From Eurosta solidaginis (taxonomy: Eukaryota > Arthropoda > Insecta > Diptera > Tephritidae), in contig NC_090322.1 in NCBI RefSeq assembly GCF_040869045.1, positions 168,778,672-168,842,671 on the forward strand: DNA of 64,000 bases, in the 5' to 3' direction. Under the pieces are notes generated by a model that was not told the origin of the DNA, made no database searches, and saw nothing but the letters and a program-made list of their open reading frames with translations. How positions within the stretch are numbered: the stretch's first letter is position 1; every line of letters starts with the position of its first letter. The position numbers and the translations under genes are program-made. Positions 42,420 to 54,365 of the stretch are shown in pieces.

Positions 42420-45300
42420 AAAAAACGCAAGAAAAAAGGACTGCATATTTACAGAAACAACCAAAGATAAAATTCCAATTACATCAAAGGATGATGAAAT
42501 TATATTCAAATTTTGCAACGGATTTGCCACCGCTGTACGATGTTAGTTTGTAGCATACTTTTAGGTGCATTGTATAATGAATTGCTTCCGCTGACGCTTT
42601 CTTTTAGTTTCTGAGCTCCTATTAAAATATGCATTGTTTCCAAAATTTCTCGCACGATTTGGGATTAAAAAAAAAATTAATTGCTTGTGACACCTGTGAA
42701 GTATGTCCGTTAAGAACATGGAATATTTCGGCGCGCTTCATACTGCATTATGATCATTTATACAGGCGTTCAGATCACTCGATTTAACAGAAATTCTTCT
42801 TACATAATACATAATTTCGAGGGCGAACCATCTTCTTCGGTGCCTCCTAATTTCATTATCTATTAAAAATTTGATTGGTGGAGACACAACTATAAATGAA
42901 ATACATTACAAGTGTGGGGGTGATTCTGGATAAGTAAGAGTAAACCTACATCAATATTCAGATCGAAGTTGGGCCAAGGTGATACCCGAGTCCTTGGGGG
43001 GAGGGGTATACTTTCCTCTAATGTAAGGAAATGGTAGTGAAGTCTAAGAAGAGAGCTTACCGGGCATAACTAGCCTTAAAAATATGCTGACTGATGGATA
43101 GCAAGTGGGTCTTTTCGTTCCATTGTAAATTAGTCGTATGAATTCGTAGATGCTGGACTTATTCATAGTGTTTACCTGAAAGGCGAGGCTACATCTGTCA
43201 GCTGCTTGTTTTAAGGACCAGGTATCTGGGAACTTAACAGTTTTAATTTATTAATTTTAAAATTTTAATCGGCAATTTATAGAAATCTAGTAGAAATTTA
43301 GAGACAAACACAAATAATAAACGCAATGACATAAAAAGGAATAAAAAAAGCAGGAAAAAGGAAACGCACATTTATAGAAATAAAAAAATCCAATTTTATC
43401 AAAGCAAGATCAATATATATTCAACAGCTGCTGTAGGATATAGATATAATGAATGCAACAGATTTGCCACCGCTGTACGAAGCTGATTTGTAGCATTTTT
43501 TAGGACCATTTGTAATGCAATTGCTTCCGCTTCTGCTTCCCTTTAGTTTCTGAGCTCCTATTAATGTATGCAGTGTTTGCAAAATATCCGGCATAGTTTG
43601 GGATTAAAAAAAAATAAAACAAACTTAATTGGCCCCAAAAACTAATAAAGGATCTTAGAGAAAATGTTATTTAACACATTTTGTGTTTTTACTCTTTTTT
43701 AATAAGGGCCGCCTCTCTATTCTTAAAAAATACATATGTATATATACATACATTTCCATATAAAGAAATGAAAATTCAAAATATATATTTTTTGAGAACA
43801 TTCCATTGGGGTTACTATATTATATTCAACTTACGTGTATGCTGTATAACCGAAGTAAGGAAATACCTTATTTGGGACAGTGCTACCTTTTTCTTTGTAA
43901 TTTTATTTTAAAGGCAATATATAAATCATGTACTTCCAATGTCGTCGGTCTTTATATTCTGAGCACGTATTCAAATGTGCAGTATTTTGGGAATAGGTGA
44001 CTTTTTTTTATTTTGTTTGTCTAGTTTTTTTTTGCATACATATTATTATATTCCACAATATGTGAATAGGTGCTCAGAATAAAAATACCAACGACAACGG
44101 AAGTAAATGATTTATATATTGCCCCCAAAAGTTCGAACGCACGCACACCTTGTGCTTCCTCTGTCGTTGGTCTTCATATTCTGAGTACCTATTGAAATGC
44201 GCAATATTTAAGTAGTCTTCTCCACGATCTTTTTTTTTTTTTTTGTCAAGTTAACATTTGCATACATGAGGGGGCATTCTTTCAACTTATGAGCTCCTGT
44301 TAAAATAGTTATGGCTCAGCAATGGAATTGAAACAATTCACAAAAAAAAAAAAAACACCGTGGAGTAAGTAGTCTTCATAGACCACTATTTCGAGGCTCA
44401 ATAAGGTGCCGTGTCTGAATACGATTTTAGAACGCATCTGCTAATTTCGTTAAAGCTGGAAGTCCTTTTGAAATTAATGTTAAAACAAAGTAAGCAGGTT
44501 CTGATTACGAAATCAACGAAAGAATCCAACGAAGGGATGCATCTTGGAACATCACAAATTTTAAAGAAGTTGGGCTCAAACCTTGTGACAAGCATGAGCT
44601 CTAGAAATAAAAAAAAATACACATGCGGACTTATTTCCAGATTTGAAGGATTGATTACAACAATCAGGGATTGTGATAATAAATGTATAGCTTTCTCTAT
44701 AGCAATCGTTTCCGTGCGTTACGTAAGGAGGAAGTAGAAAGACTTATAAGGTTCACTTTAGTCGAAAGATAGTATACTTACACAAACAAAAAGAAAAAGA
44801 TATCACACTTTCTTGATTAACAAGAACAAAAAAATTATAATCAGCCCCTGCAATAGGGTATATCATTTGTTATACACATAAGTAAATTTAGGAGCATTTT
44901 ATAATGCAATTGCTTCCGCTGTCACTTGTGTTTAATTTCTGAGCTCCTGTTCGAATATGCAATGTTTGTAAAATTTCAAACTTTTTTTAACTTCTAAGTA
45001 AAAAAAAAGTTTACTTGTCAGGCAAGGGCTCTTTGTCGGACTGAAAGAAACAAAAACCCACAGTAGTTTGGGATTAAACAAAATATTTTTAACACTCAGT
45101 ATGCTTCCAATTTACGTCTAAGGAATTATGAGTCCATTTGGTCTGCAAACTATAATTCATCTCTATGACGATGTCGTAAAGCAGTTTGACAGCTTTGTTT
45201 GGACTGCTCAACGTTCGAAGTCTGCCTTGTCTCTACACCTTCTTTATTACTGGTGCGTTTAAGCTAAATTGATATTAGGCGGGAGTAATTTGGATGAAAA
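42420..45300. repeat. 2.9-kb tandem duplication, unit 1
   Basis: Starts at about CATAAAAAACGCAAGAAAAA and ends at about TAATTTGGATGAAAA. Matching landmarks in unit 2 are offset by 2.82-2.91 kb: GAACATGGAATATTTCGGCG (42717 and 45617), ACCGGGCATAACT (43058 and 45958) and ACACCGTGGAGTA (44355 and 47260). It contains no gene I recognise; short conserved frames such as MSPFGLQTIIHLYDDVVKQF (45130) are repeated in unit 2 (48037). Confidence 0.75.
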
Positions 45301-48195
45301 CGCAAAAAACGCAGGAAAAAAGGACTGCATATTTACAGGAACAAACAAAGATAAAATTCCAATTACATCAAAGGATGATGAAATTATATTCAAATTATGC
45401 AACGGATTTGCCTGCGCTGTATGATGTTAGTTTGTAACATACTTTTAGGCGCCTTGTATAATGAATTGCTTCCGCTGCAGCTTTCTTTTAGTTTCTGAGC
45501 TCCTATTAAAATACGCAATATTTTCAAAATTTCTGCACGATTTGGGATTATATAAAAATTTATTGATTGATGGGGACACCTGTGAAGTAAAAAAAAACAG
45601 AAAATTGCTCTTTAAGAACATGGAATATTTCGGCGCGCTTCATACTGCGTTACAGGCGTTCAGATCACTCGATTTACCAGAAATTTTCAAACTACGGGCC
45701 CGAACTACGTCATACACAATACATAATTTTGAGGGCGAACCTGCGGTGCCTTCTAATTTCATTATCTATTAAAAATTTGATTGGTGGAGACACAAATATA
45801 AATGAAATACGTTACATGTGTGATTATGGATAAGTAAGAGTAAGCCTACGGCAATATTCAGATCGAAGTTGGCCAAGTTGACACCCGAGTCCTTGGGGGG
45901 AGTGGTATATATTCCTCTAATGTAAGGAAATGGTAGTGAACTCTAAGAAGAGAGATTACCGGGCATAACTCGCCTTAGGAATATGCCGACTGATAGACAG
46001 GAAGTGAGTCTTTTCATTCCCTTTTAAATTAGTCGTGTGAGTTCTTAGATGCTGAACCTCTTCATAGTCTTTACGAGCATGTCTCCTTATTTATCTTAAA
46101 GGCGAGCCTACATCTGTCAGCTGCTTTCTTTGAGGACCAGCTATATGGGAACTTTACAGTTTAAATTGATTAATTTTATAATTTTTATCGGCAATTTATA
46201 GAAATCTAGTAGAAATTTAGAGAAAAACACAAAAAATAAATGCAGTGTAATAAAAAGGAATAAAAAAGCAAAAAAATCAAATTTTTTCAAAGCAAGATCA
46301 ATATATATTCAAAAGCTGCTGTAGGATATATATATAATGAATGCAACAGATTTGCCACCGCTGTACGATGCTGATTTGTAGCATACTTTTAGGAGCATTT
46401 GTAATGCAATTGCTTCCGCTGCTGCTTCCCTTTAATTTCTGAGCTCCTATTAATGTATGCAGTGTTTGCAAAATGTCCGGCATAGTTTGGGATAAAAAAC
46501 AAAAAATTTAATAAAGGGTCTTAGAGAAATTGTTATTTAACAAATTTTGTGTTTTTACTCTTTTTTAATAAGGTTCGCCTCTCGATTTTGGCTTAAAAAA
46601 TATATACAAAATATAAATAACATGTCATTGGGGTTAGTATATTGGATTCAACTTATGTGTACACTGTATACTAGAAGGGAGGAAATACCTCATTTGGAAC
46701 AGCCCTACCTTTTTCTTTGTAATTTTCTTTTGGAGGCAATATACTCGTATAAATGATTTACTTCGATGTCGTCGGTCTTTATATTCTGAGCACCTATTCA
46801 AATGTGCAGTATTTTGGGAATCGGTGGCTTTTTTGTTTGTCTAATTTTTTTTTGCATACATATAGGTATAGCGTATTAAATTCCACAATATGTGAATAGG
46901 TGCTCAGAATAAAAAACCAACGACAACGGAAGTAAATGATTTATACATTGCCCCCAAAAGATCGAACGCACGCACACCTTCATAAAGCATTCGGAGGAAA
47001 TGCTAAATTTTAAATAGCGCCACATGATATTGTAGCATACATTTGATAGCAATGCATTAATCATGTGCTTCCTCTGTCGTTGGTCTTCATATTCTGAGCA
47101 CCTATTGAAATGCACAATATTTAAGTAGTCTTCTTCACGATCTTTTTTTGTGTGTTAAGTTAACGTTTGCATACATGAGGGGGCATTCTTTCAACTTATG
47201 AGCTCCTGTTAAAATAGCTATGGCTCAGCAATGGAATTGGAACAATTGCACAAAAAAAAACACCGTGGAGTAGTCTTCATAGACCAATATTTCGACGCTC
47301 AATAAGGTGTCGTCTGAATACGACTTAGGAACGAATCTGCTAATTATAAAGCTGGAAGTCCTTACGGAATTAAGGTCAAAACGAAGAAAGCAGGTTCTGA
47401 TTACAAAATCGTCGAAATAATCCAACGAAGGGATGCATCTTGGAACATTACAAATTCTAAAAGAAGCTGGGCCCAAACCTTCTGAATACCATGAGCTCTC
47501 GAAATAAAAAATAAAAACACACACGCGGACTTATTTCCAGGTTTAAAGGATTGATCACAACAATCAGGGATTGTGAGAATAAATGTATAGCTTTCTCTAT
47601 AGCAATCGTTTCCGTGCGTTACGAAAGGAGCGAGTAGGAAGACTTATAAGGCTCACTTTAATCGAAAGATAGTATACCTACACAAATAAAAAGAAAAATA
47701 TATCACACTTTCTTTATTAGCAAGATCAAAAAAATTATATTCAGCCCCTGCAATGGGGTATATCATTTGTTATACACATAAGTAAAATTGTTGCATACAT
47801 TTAGGAGCATTTTATAATTCAATTGCTACCGCCGCCACTTGTGTTTAATTTCTGAGCTCCTGTTCGAATAAGCAATGTTTGCAAAATTTCAGACTTTTTT
47901 TTAACTTCTAAGTAAAATTTTTATTTGTCAGGTAGGTCTCATTTTCGCACTGAAAGAAACAAAAACCCACAGTAGTTTGGGATTAAACAAAATATTTTTA
48001 ACATTCAGTATGCTTCGAATTTGCTTCTAAGGAATTATGAGTCCAATTAGTCTACAAACTATAATTCATCTCTATGACGATGTCATAAAGCAGCCTGACA
48101 GCTTTGTTTGGACTGCTAAAGGTTCGAAGTCTGCCTCTACACCTTCTGTTTAAGCTAAATTGATATTGGGCGGGAGTAATTTGGATGATAACATT
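45301..48195. repeat. 2.9-kb tandem duplication, unit 2
   Basis: Direct copy of 42420-45300 with small indels. It closes with GGCGGGAGTAATTTGGATGA at about 48171, the same sequence that closes unit 1 (about 45273). Substitutions and indels are plentiful, so it is not a recent event or an assembly echo. Confidence 0.75.
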
Positions 48196-49889
48196 TCAAA
48201 TAAGAGCTTTCAGAAAGTGAATCGTCTTCGAGATCGGTTTACGGTAGCCCTAGGGAGCATGACATTTCAAGACACTTTTAAAGGAGTATGGTAAGGCGTG
48301 TTTTACACCATACAGGGACTAATCCTGGTCGCAATATGCATTCTCTTGTCGCGACTCAATTTAGACGGATACAAAATTTGCTTATGATAGTATTCATCTC
48401 ATAGCTGTTTTATGTGCGCCGTTCTGTACGCGGAGGTCCCCACAATGTTTAACAAATTTTAGAGTTCTCAATTTTTATTTGTCTTAGTTTTGCGTTTATT
48501 AAAATAAATAAATATTCATACATACTTATATACAATTTTCTATTTCTTTAATTTAATTATATGAAGTATTTTCACTACATCTTCGCTTTTTTGTGTAATT
48601 GTTTTAGATGGGAAAACCACCACGTCGGCTTGGCAATATAAGCAACGTTGGGCATGGACAACAAGAGAGCGAGCACTGATGCACCAATATCCGATCCACA
48701 AAAAACTCACTGAAGAAAGTTCAATTCCTGCTAACAAACTGCATTCCAGCAGAGATGACATTCGGCCACATATTATGTACAACACAACCATATGATTCAG
48801 AGGAGCAGCAGCTGACTTGCAAATGTATATACACAAAGTCGTTGGCTTCCTTCAAATAGCCACGATGGACTAAACATGTTATTAAAACCACATTTCCAGG
48901 CATCGCAGAGGAAGAAAGCAGACTTCCAGGTAGACGAGCGTCACCCTGCCCCAACTCCATCTGAATGACCACATGTCCCCCGTACGGTTTATTCACACAA
49001 GTCACAAAGGATGTTTTCAGCTGTGAAAAGAATTCAATACTTAAAAATTCAAGTTATTTATCGTTCGTTGTAACTTTAATGAAATTGTGTACTATATTGA
49101 GGAGGGCGAAACACCGGCCCCATATATGATAAACTTGAAGTCATTCGAGTGCTGCTATCTGCTTGATATGATGATCAGGTTTTACGACTGAACGTCATGA
49201 TGGAAAACAGGTGTCCTTGGTATCAAAGTGTGCTGGGAATTGTAAGTACGCTGCTTGAGGGAGTGCGCAAGTTATGGTTAACCGGTAAGGCTAGGTCCTA
49301 CCTTATTGAACAAAGGGGAAGTTATGTCATCCAGCAATAAAATTAAATAAAAAAAACTTCAAAATAACTTTCTTAGTATTCTTAATATTTTAAACAGAAC
49401 CGCCAATAGTGCTTGACTAAAAAAAAATAAAATTTGATGAAAAAAAACAACTTAAAAATTGGCAAACAAGAAAATGTTCAAAAAAAAACGTATTAATAAT
49501 TGGATAGAGGAGGTTCGTAAATTTATAATTGCTTGCAGGATACTCTAGAAATAGGCAACACGCTTTAGGTGAACTAACATGAGCTCCCATGAAAGCTTGC
49601 CGTTTATTTCGGTCAGAAATTTTCATCGTTGGAGCACCAACATGCAACTGCAAAGAGTAGTAAGTACTATCCCCTTCCGGAAAATAAGAGAAACACGCGA
49701 AAAAAGATAGGTAAGTTAATGCTCGCGACTAGACCATATAAAGATCCTTTAAAGGTTTTTCTACTTTCATTCACATAAAACTGTATTTTATGCTCATTCT
49801 AGGCGCGTCGCTTCCGACAACCATATTTGACACAGCCACTAAATTTGTTGTATTGCCTCAACGACTGCAAGCAATGAAGAACAGGTTGT
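48196..49889. other. unassigned
   Basis: Minus-strand frames at 48721-49005 and 48540-48836 are open, but I find no family for them and they overlap in different frames. Their composition is less AT-rich than the surroundings, so a decayed coding fragment is possible. Confidence 0.35.
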
Positions 49890-50340
49890 CAATAATTCAA
49901 AATAACGCAACGGTTATTCTTTTTGTTGTTGTACCCGCAAAAAACTTCCCGAGGGTTTAGGCGTGTTGCGGATGTGGGCAGAACTTTGCTGGTTATGAAC
50001 TCGCTGTGCTCCGGTACAAGCACGTCCTCTAACAGAAGTTCTAGGAAACTTGCAGTTTCAATAACGTTGCTTCCACATTGCAATCAAAAGTATTATATGT
50101 GCCATGTGGGGACACATTAAATGAAAGACATATGTACATTGCGTGTATCGGAGGTAATTTTGGGTAAGTATCGAAGTTGTGCCAGAGTGACGCACGTCTC
50201 CTTGAGTAGTCTTCTTTTTTCTATTGTGAGTTTTGAGTACTTAACACTCAGAACGGGGTACGGCTGGCGTTTATTGACATAACACCTTGCCGACCATGGC
50301 AGTTCTGAGCGTGGTGTTTTGACAGGCCTGCAAACAAAGA
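49890..50340 (-). pseudogene. jockey C-terminal fossil
   Basis: Minus strand: LLKETCVTLAQLRYL near 50190, a C-x-V-x-P-H-G stretch near 50105, and an ETASFLELLLEDV-like end near 50040. It finishes in a short ACAACAACAA-type run near 49925. Stops and frame changes are throughout. Confidence 0.5.
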
Positions 50341-50439
50341 AAATATATAACATAATTAAAATCAAATAAAACATGATTAAATAAAATAAAGTGCAAAATA
50401 AATAAGAAATAAAATTAAATAAAAAAACAAATGCGCCAA

Positions 50440-50532
50440 GTATTTGTATTGATTCACCTCCGAGGGGATTTTAGCCGAGCTTCTCTTGCAATTCGAGTGG
50501 TGGCCCTTTTAACTCTACCTACAAATTTCCGG
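50440..50532 (-). mobile_element. SINE family 1, fragment e (3' part)
   Basis: Cctccgaggggattttagcc and gagcttctcttgcaattcg match the 3' body of the family on the minus strand. It is fused tail-out to copy f in opposite orientation. Confidence 0.5.
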
Positions 50533-50872
50533 CGGCTTGCCCCGCCCACCACACCGTATGCCCTGGGTTCACACCCCGGGCAAAGCAACATCAAAATTTT
50601 GGAAATAAGGTTTTTCAATTAGAAGAACATTTTTCTAAGCGGGGTCGCCCCTCGGCAGTGTTTGGCAAGCGCTCCGGGTGCATTTCTGTCATGAAAAGCT
50701 CTCAGTGAAAACTCATCTGCCTTGCAGATGCCGTTCCTAGTCGGCATAAAAGATGTAAGTCCCCTCCGGCCAATTTGTAGGGAAAATCAAGAGGAGCACG
50801 ACGCAAATCGGAAGAGAAGCTCGGCCTTAGATCTCTTCGGAGGTTATCGCGCCTTACATTTATTTATTTTTT
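50533..50872 (+). mobile_element. SINE family 1, copy f
   Basis: Plus-strand copy with an intact B-box-like GGGTTCACACCCC (50566), full body and the TCGCGCCTTACATTTATTTA end. The A-box part is missing at the junction with fragment e. Confidence 0.75.
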
Positions 50873-51054
50873 ACAAATTTCCGGGACTGGACCTAATCAC
50901 TCGTCTTCTGAGTGAAATATTATGCTATCTCGGCTGCCGTTTCGAAAACACCCTATCTCAGAAAACATTTGAATAAGCTCAAATTCAGGTTTTTTTTTTT
51001 CAAAAATGCCCTATTTCAGAATTCGGTTGATGAACATCTCATCTCAGACCATAA

Positions 51055-51125
51055 ATATCAATAACAAATCTATCAATCACCAAAACCTTCGCGGAGTGTC
51101 CTTATCGCTACAACAGCTGCAAGAT
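51055..51125 (+). mobile_element. non-LTR 3' tail fragment
   Basis: Caaaaccttcgcggagtgtc and cttatcgctacaacagctgc resemble 4210-4250, the tail-like segment beside SINE copy a. 50873-51054 is unassigned. Confidence 0.35.
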
Positions 51126-51179
51126 AGGGTGATATTCCACTCAGCAGTCGATATTTTATGAAGACTCCGAACGAAATGA

Positions 51180-51430
51180 ATTAAAATCGATTATTGGTTT
51201 GTTATTGAAAAGCTATCGATTTTATGACTTTCTTATCGGAGTTTTATCGAAGATTTATGGATTTGTTATCAAAAAGTTATCGATTATTTACATTATTTGT
51301 ACGTTATCAGAAAATTTTAAATATGTTTTCCGAAACTTAAAAATTTGTTATTGGAGCGTTACAAATTTATTACCGGCGTGCTATAGATTTTGTTATCAAT
51401 AATGTATCGATTTCTTATCGGAGTGCTACA
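51180..51430. repeat. ATCGAT-rich degenerate array 1
   Basis: Recurring ttgttatcNgag / tatcgattt themes with irregular 12-30-base spacing. Similar arrays occur at 55125-55490 and 60150-60345, each near a family 1 SINE. Confidence 0.5.
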
Positions 51431-51730
51431 CATTTTTATACCCAGCTGTACTTGTACACAGGATATTATAACTTTTATTGTATAACGGTTGGTTGTACAG
51501 GTATAAAGGAATCGAGATAGCTATAGACTTCCATATATCAAAATCATCAGTATCGAAAAAAATTTGATGGGGCCATGTCCGTCCGCCTGTCCGTTATCAC
51601 GATAACTTAAGTAAATATTGAGATATCTTCACCAAATTTGGTGCACGAGCTTATCTGGACCCAGAATAAATTGGTGTTGAAAATTAGCGAAATAATAATA
51701 ATATAACCACGCTCACTTTTTATATACATA

Positions 51731-52125
51731 CTAGAAGACCCGGCAGACGTTGTCCTGCCCTAAATTTGGCCTATCTGCATACATTTTAATAAGCTTTTTC
51801 CGTCTGACTCTAGGCATTCACTGGCCTACGTTTTGGCCTATATCTCGAGACCCTAGTCACCCAAGGGTATGAAAATTACCCTCTACTAAAGCACTCATCA
51901 ACAGCTTTCATTTGTTATCCATATTCTATAAACACATTCTAGGGGTACTCGGTTTCGGGCTGTATCTCGAGACCCTGTACGTCGACCGCAACCAAACCTA
52001 TGTAGTAACCACCGCGTGAGGTTTACGCAACTTGTGTGAAAGTTTGAACAAAATCGACCGACGCATCTCTTCAAACACCGGCGACCAACTAACACACATT
52101 TAGCCTTTCTTTTTATATATATAGA
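51731..52125 (-). mobile_element. non-autonomous Helitron, 395 bp
   Basis: On the minus strand it begins TCTATATATATAAAAAGAAA (52125) directly after an A. It ends with the hairpin GGCAGGACAACGTCTGCC, seven bases, and CTAG (51731), directly before a T. TC start, 3' hairpin, CTRR end and A-T insertion are the Helitron hallmarks, and all are met. No RepHel gene is present. Confidence 0.75.
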
Positions 52126-52639
52126 TTTTTATTTTTCACACCTCACTATAATATAAAACGAAATGCAGATTTTCGTTGCTTTTCAAATTCGGCTTAAAAA
52201 TTTCACATGGAACAACCAAAGACCCTCCTGAATTAAAAAATATGTCATAGTACCTCTAAATAGCGGGCCCCCTCAGAAACCCCCCACCCTCTCGGCGGGC
52301 CTGGTGATGTGCTATACTTGATATCAATCATTCGCTATAATATTTTTTATTGATAAGCAGGTTGTTTAATTAAACACCAAGCAATTACACGGAAGTATAT
52401 TCGCACCACCTGAAAATATGAGTGCCACTGCGTATACGTAACATTTTATTATTACGTATTAACAAATAAAAAAATTCCAGTAAAATAATATTGCAACTAT
52501 AAACTGAGATATAACCTATCCTATCTTTCTAGTTAGATCAAACTAAACACGGGGTGCAAAACAAATTCAAAATCGGTTCAGTAGTTTAGGAGTCCATCGC
52601 GGCCAAAATTTTGTGACACGTGTTTTTTATATATTAAGA
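52126..52639 (-). mobile_element. second Helitron-like 5' end
   Basis: On the minus strand TCTTAATATATAAAAAACAC follows an A at 52640, then GTGTCAC and a CTACTGAACCGATTTTG block, as in insect Helitron 5' regions. A separate 3' hairpin with CTRR was not found in this stretch, so either it lost its end or the copy at 51731-52125 inserted near it. Confidence 0.45.
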
Positions 52640-52995
52640 TATAACATTTTGGAAAACACAAAAAACCTGATTATTTAGTAAATAATACACCTAGAATGTT
52701 GAAATTTTACGTGTGAACTGATATTATGACTCTTGATAAAAATTTTAAAAAAATTTTAAAATGGGCGTGGCACTGCCCACTTGTGATAAAATCAATTTAA
52801 CAAATATTATTAATCATAAATCAAAAATCGTTAAACCTATCGTAACAAAATTCGGCAGGGTTTAAGGGTCGTGGACGAATAAAATAAGCTATATCTTTGC
52901 AAAAAATAGCTTTATATCAATGGTATTTTATTTCCCAATTGCATTTATAACAATAAATAGGAATAAAATAATAAAAAAAAATTTGTTAAGTTAAA

Positions 52996-53369
52996 CGGTT
53001 TTATTGAAAACAATACTTACATGAAGTAATAATAATACGAAAAGCTAGAAAATAATTAGGTAGGTCCTAGGTACTAGTCATCACACTCCTTATCAATCTA
53101 TGGCGTTGATCAGACAATTAAATAAAAGCGTTGGGCGCGTGAAATTTCTAAAAATGTGAGGCGTAGCATAACCTGATTAAGGTTCAGTTGGTTTTACTTA
53201 TGACTATCAATAGAAATATGACGCGTCCAACGCTTTTATTTAATTGTCTGATCAACGCCATAGATTATCAAAGGAGTGTGATGACTAGTACCTAGGACCT
53301 ACCTAATTATTTTCTAGCTTTTCGTATTATTATTACTTCATGTAAGTATTGTTTTCAATAAAACCGTTT
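52996..53369. repeat. foldback of repeat E, arms about 150 bp, spacer about 75 bp
   Basis: 52996-53145 is the near-exact reverse complement of 53220-53369. Landmarks are AAAACAATACTTACATGAAG with CTTCATGTAAGTATTGTTTT and CTAGGTACTAGTCATCACAC with GTGTGATGACTAGTACCTAG. Confidence 0.85.
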
Positions 53370-54240
53370 AACTGAAAAATTTTTTTTAAATTATTTTATT
53401 TTTAAGTTTTTAGTCTTTATTTAATTGCCTATTATTTCTCATTCTATTTAGTTCATTAAGTGACTCATTATTATAAGGACTCTTTCCTGAACATTTGTTA
53501 CAACCTAAGTCCTCAATACATAATCCTTCCAAAGACTTTACTCGGCTCTGCGCCACGTATGCTTGCCCCTCCTCCAAATCCAAAATATTTTGATCTCACT
53601 TCTATCGGACTGTATGCAATATTTGTTCCAAATATGAGCCAAATCGGGCATCATAGGTCGCTTTCTATTCTTGTATGTATTATGTGTTCCAAATATGAGT
53701 CAAATCAGGTCACAAATACGATTTTTGTGAATATCTCGATCCTTGCGCCACCTAGCGGCGATTTTTTTTTCATAACGGACCACAAATACAATTTTTGTGA
53801 ATATCTCGATCCTTGCACCACCTAGCGGCGCTTTTTTTGATAGGTCGCTTGCTATTCTTGTATGTATAATGTGTTCCAAACATGAGCCAAATCGGACCAC
53901 AAATACGATTTTTGTGAATATCTCGATCCTTCCGCCACCTAGCGGCGATTTTTTTTCATAGGTCGCTTTCTATTCTTGTATGTATTATGTGTTCCAAATA
54001 TGAGCCAAATCGGACCACAAATACGATTTTTGCGAATATCTCGATCCTTGCGCCACCTAGCGGCGATTTTTTTCTTATTATTGCATTGTCATCGGGTTCT
54101 GAACTATATTCCAAGTTTCGTGTCGCTTATCGGGAAGTTACTTAAATTTCAATTACAAAACTCGTTCACAACGGCCGTGCATGCGGCCATGCGGCCGTGC
54201 GGCCTTCCTGTCAAGTCAAGCTACATAAAACCCGTTTAAA
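53220..54240 (+). repeat. dispersed repeat E, copy 2, with about four internal tandem units
   Basis: Same order as copy 1 at 39691-40440. Units of roughly 100-125 bases between 53600 and 54080 share CCAAATATGAGCCAAATCGG, ACGATTTTTGTGAATATCTC and GCGCCACCTAGCGGCG. Near the end a GC-rich run of GCGGCC repeats lies at 54170-54205. Confidence 0.65.
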
Positions 54241-54365
54241 AACTTATGTATTATTGCGCAGCCTTGTAACACTATTAAGCACACAAAACAAACAACAACA
54301 GCATTTAAAGTATACAGCTGGGTATGTAATGTTCGGTTTCACCCGAACATAGACTTCCTTACTTG

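Larger units (their letters stand above)
51433..54365 (+). mobile_element. DINE-1-like element family C, with later insertions
   Basis: The 5' end TATACCCAGCTGTACTTGTA is at 51437, followed by an AATCATCAGTATCG stretch and GGCCATGTCCGTCCG. The 3' end has the inverted partner ACAGCTGGGTATG at 54314, the stem-loop GTTCGGTTTCACCCGAAC near 54331 and terminal CTTACTTG at 54358-54365, with TT following. The ends belong together by orientation and by the CAGCTG inverted repeats. The inside is interrupted by Helitron sequence (51731-52639) and repeat E (52996-54240). Confidence 0.55.

Noticed and set aside
44411..44737. 108-codon plus frame in duplication unit 1
   Set aside because: Its counterpart in unit 2 (about 47300-47640) has stops and shifts and I see no protein family, so it is probably not coding.
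48540..49005. Possible gene on the minus strand with GNVVLITCLVHRGYLKEAN
   Set aside because: I considered a CTLH/RanBPM-like match, but the resemblance is one short stretch with no supporting motif.
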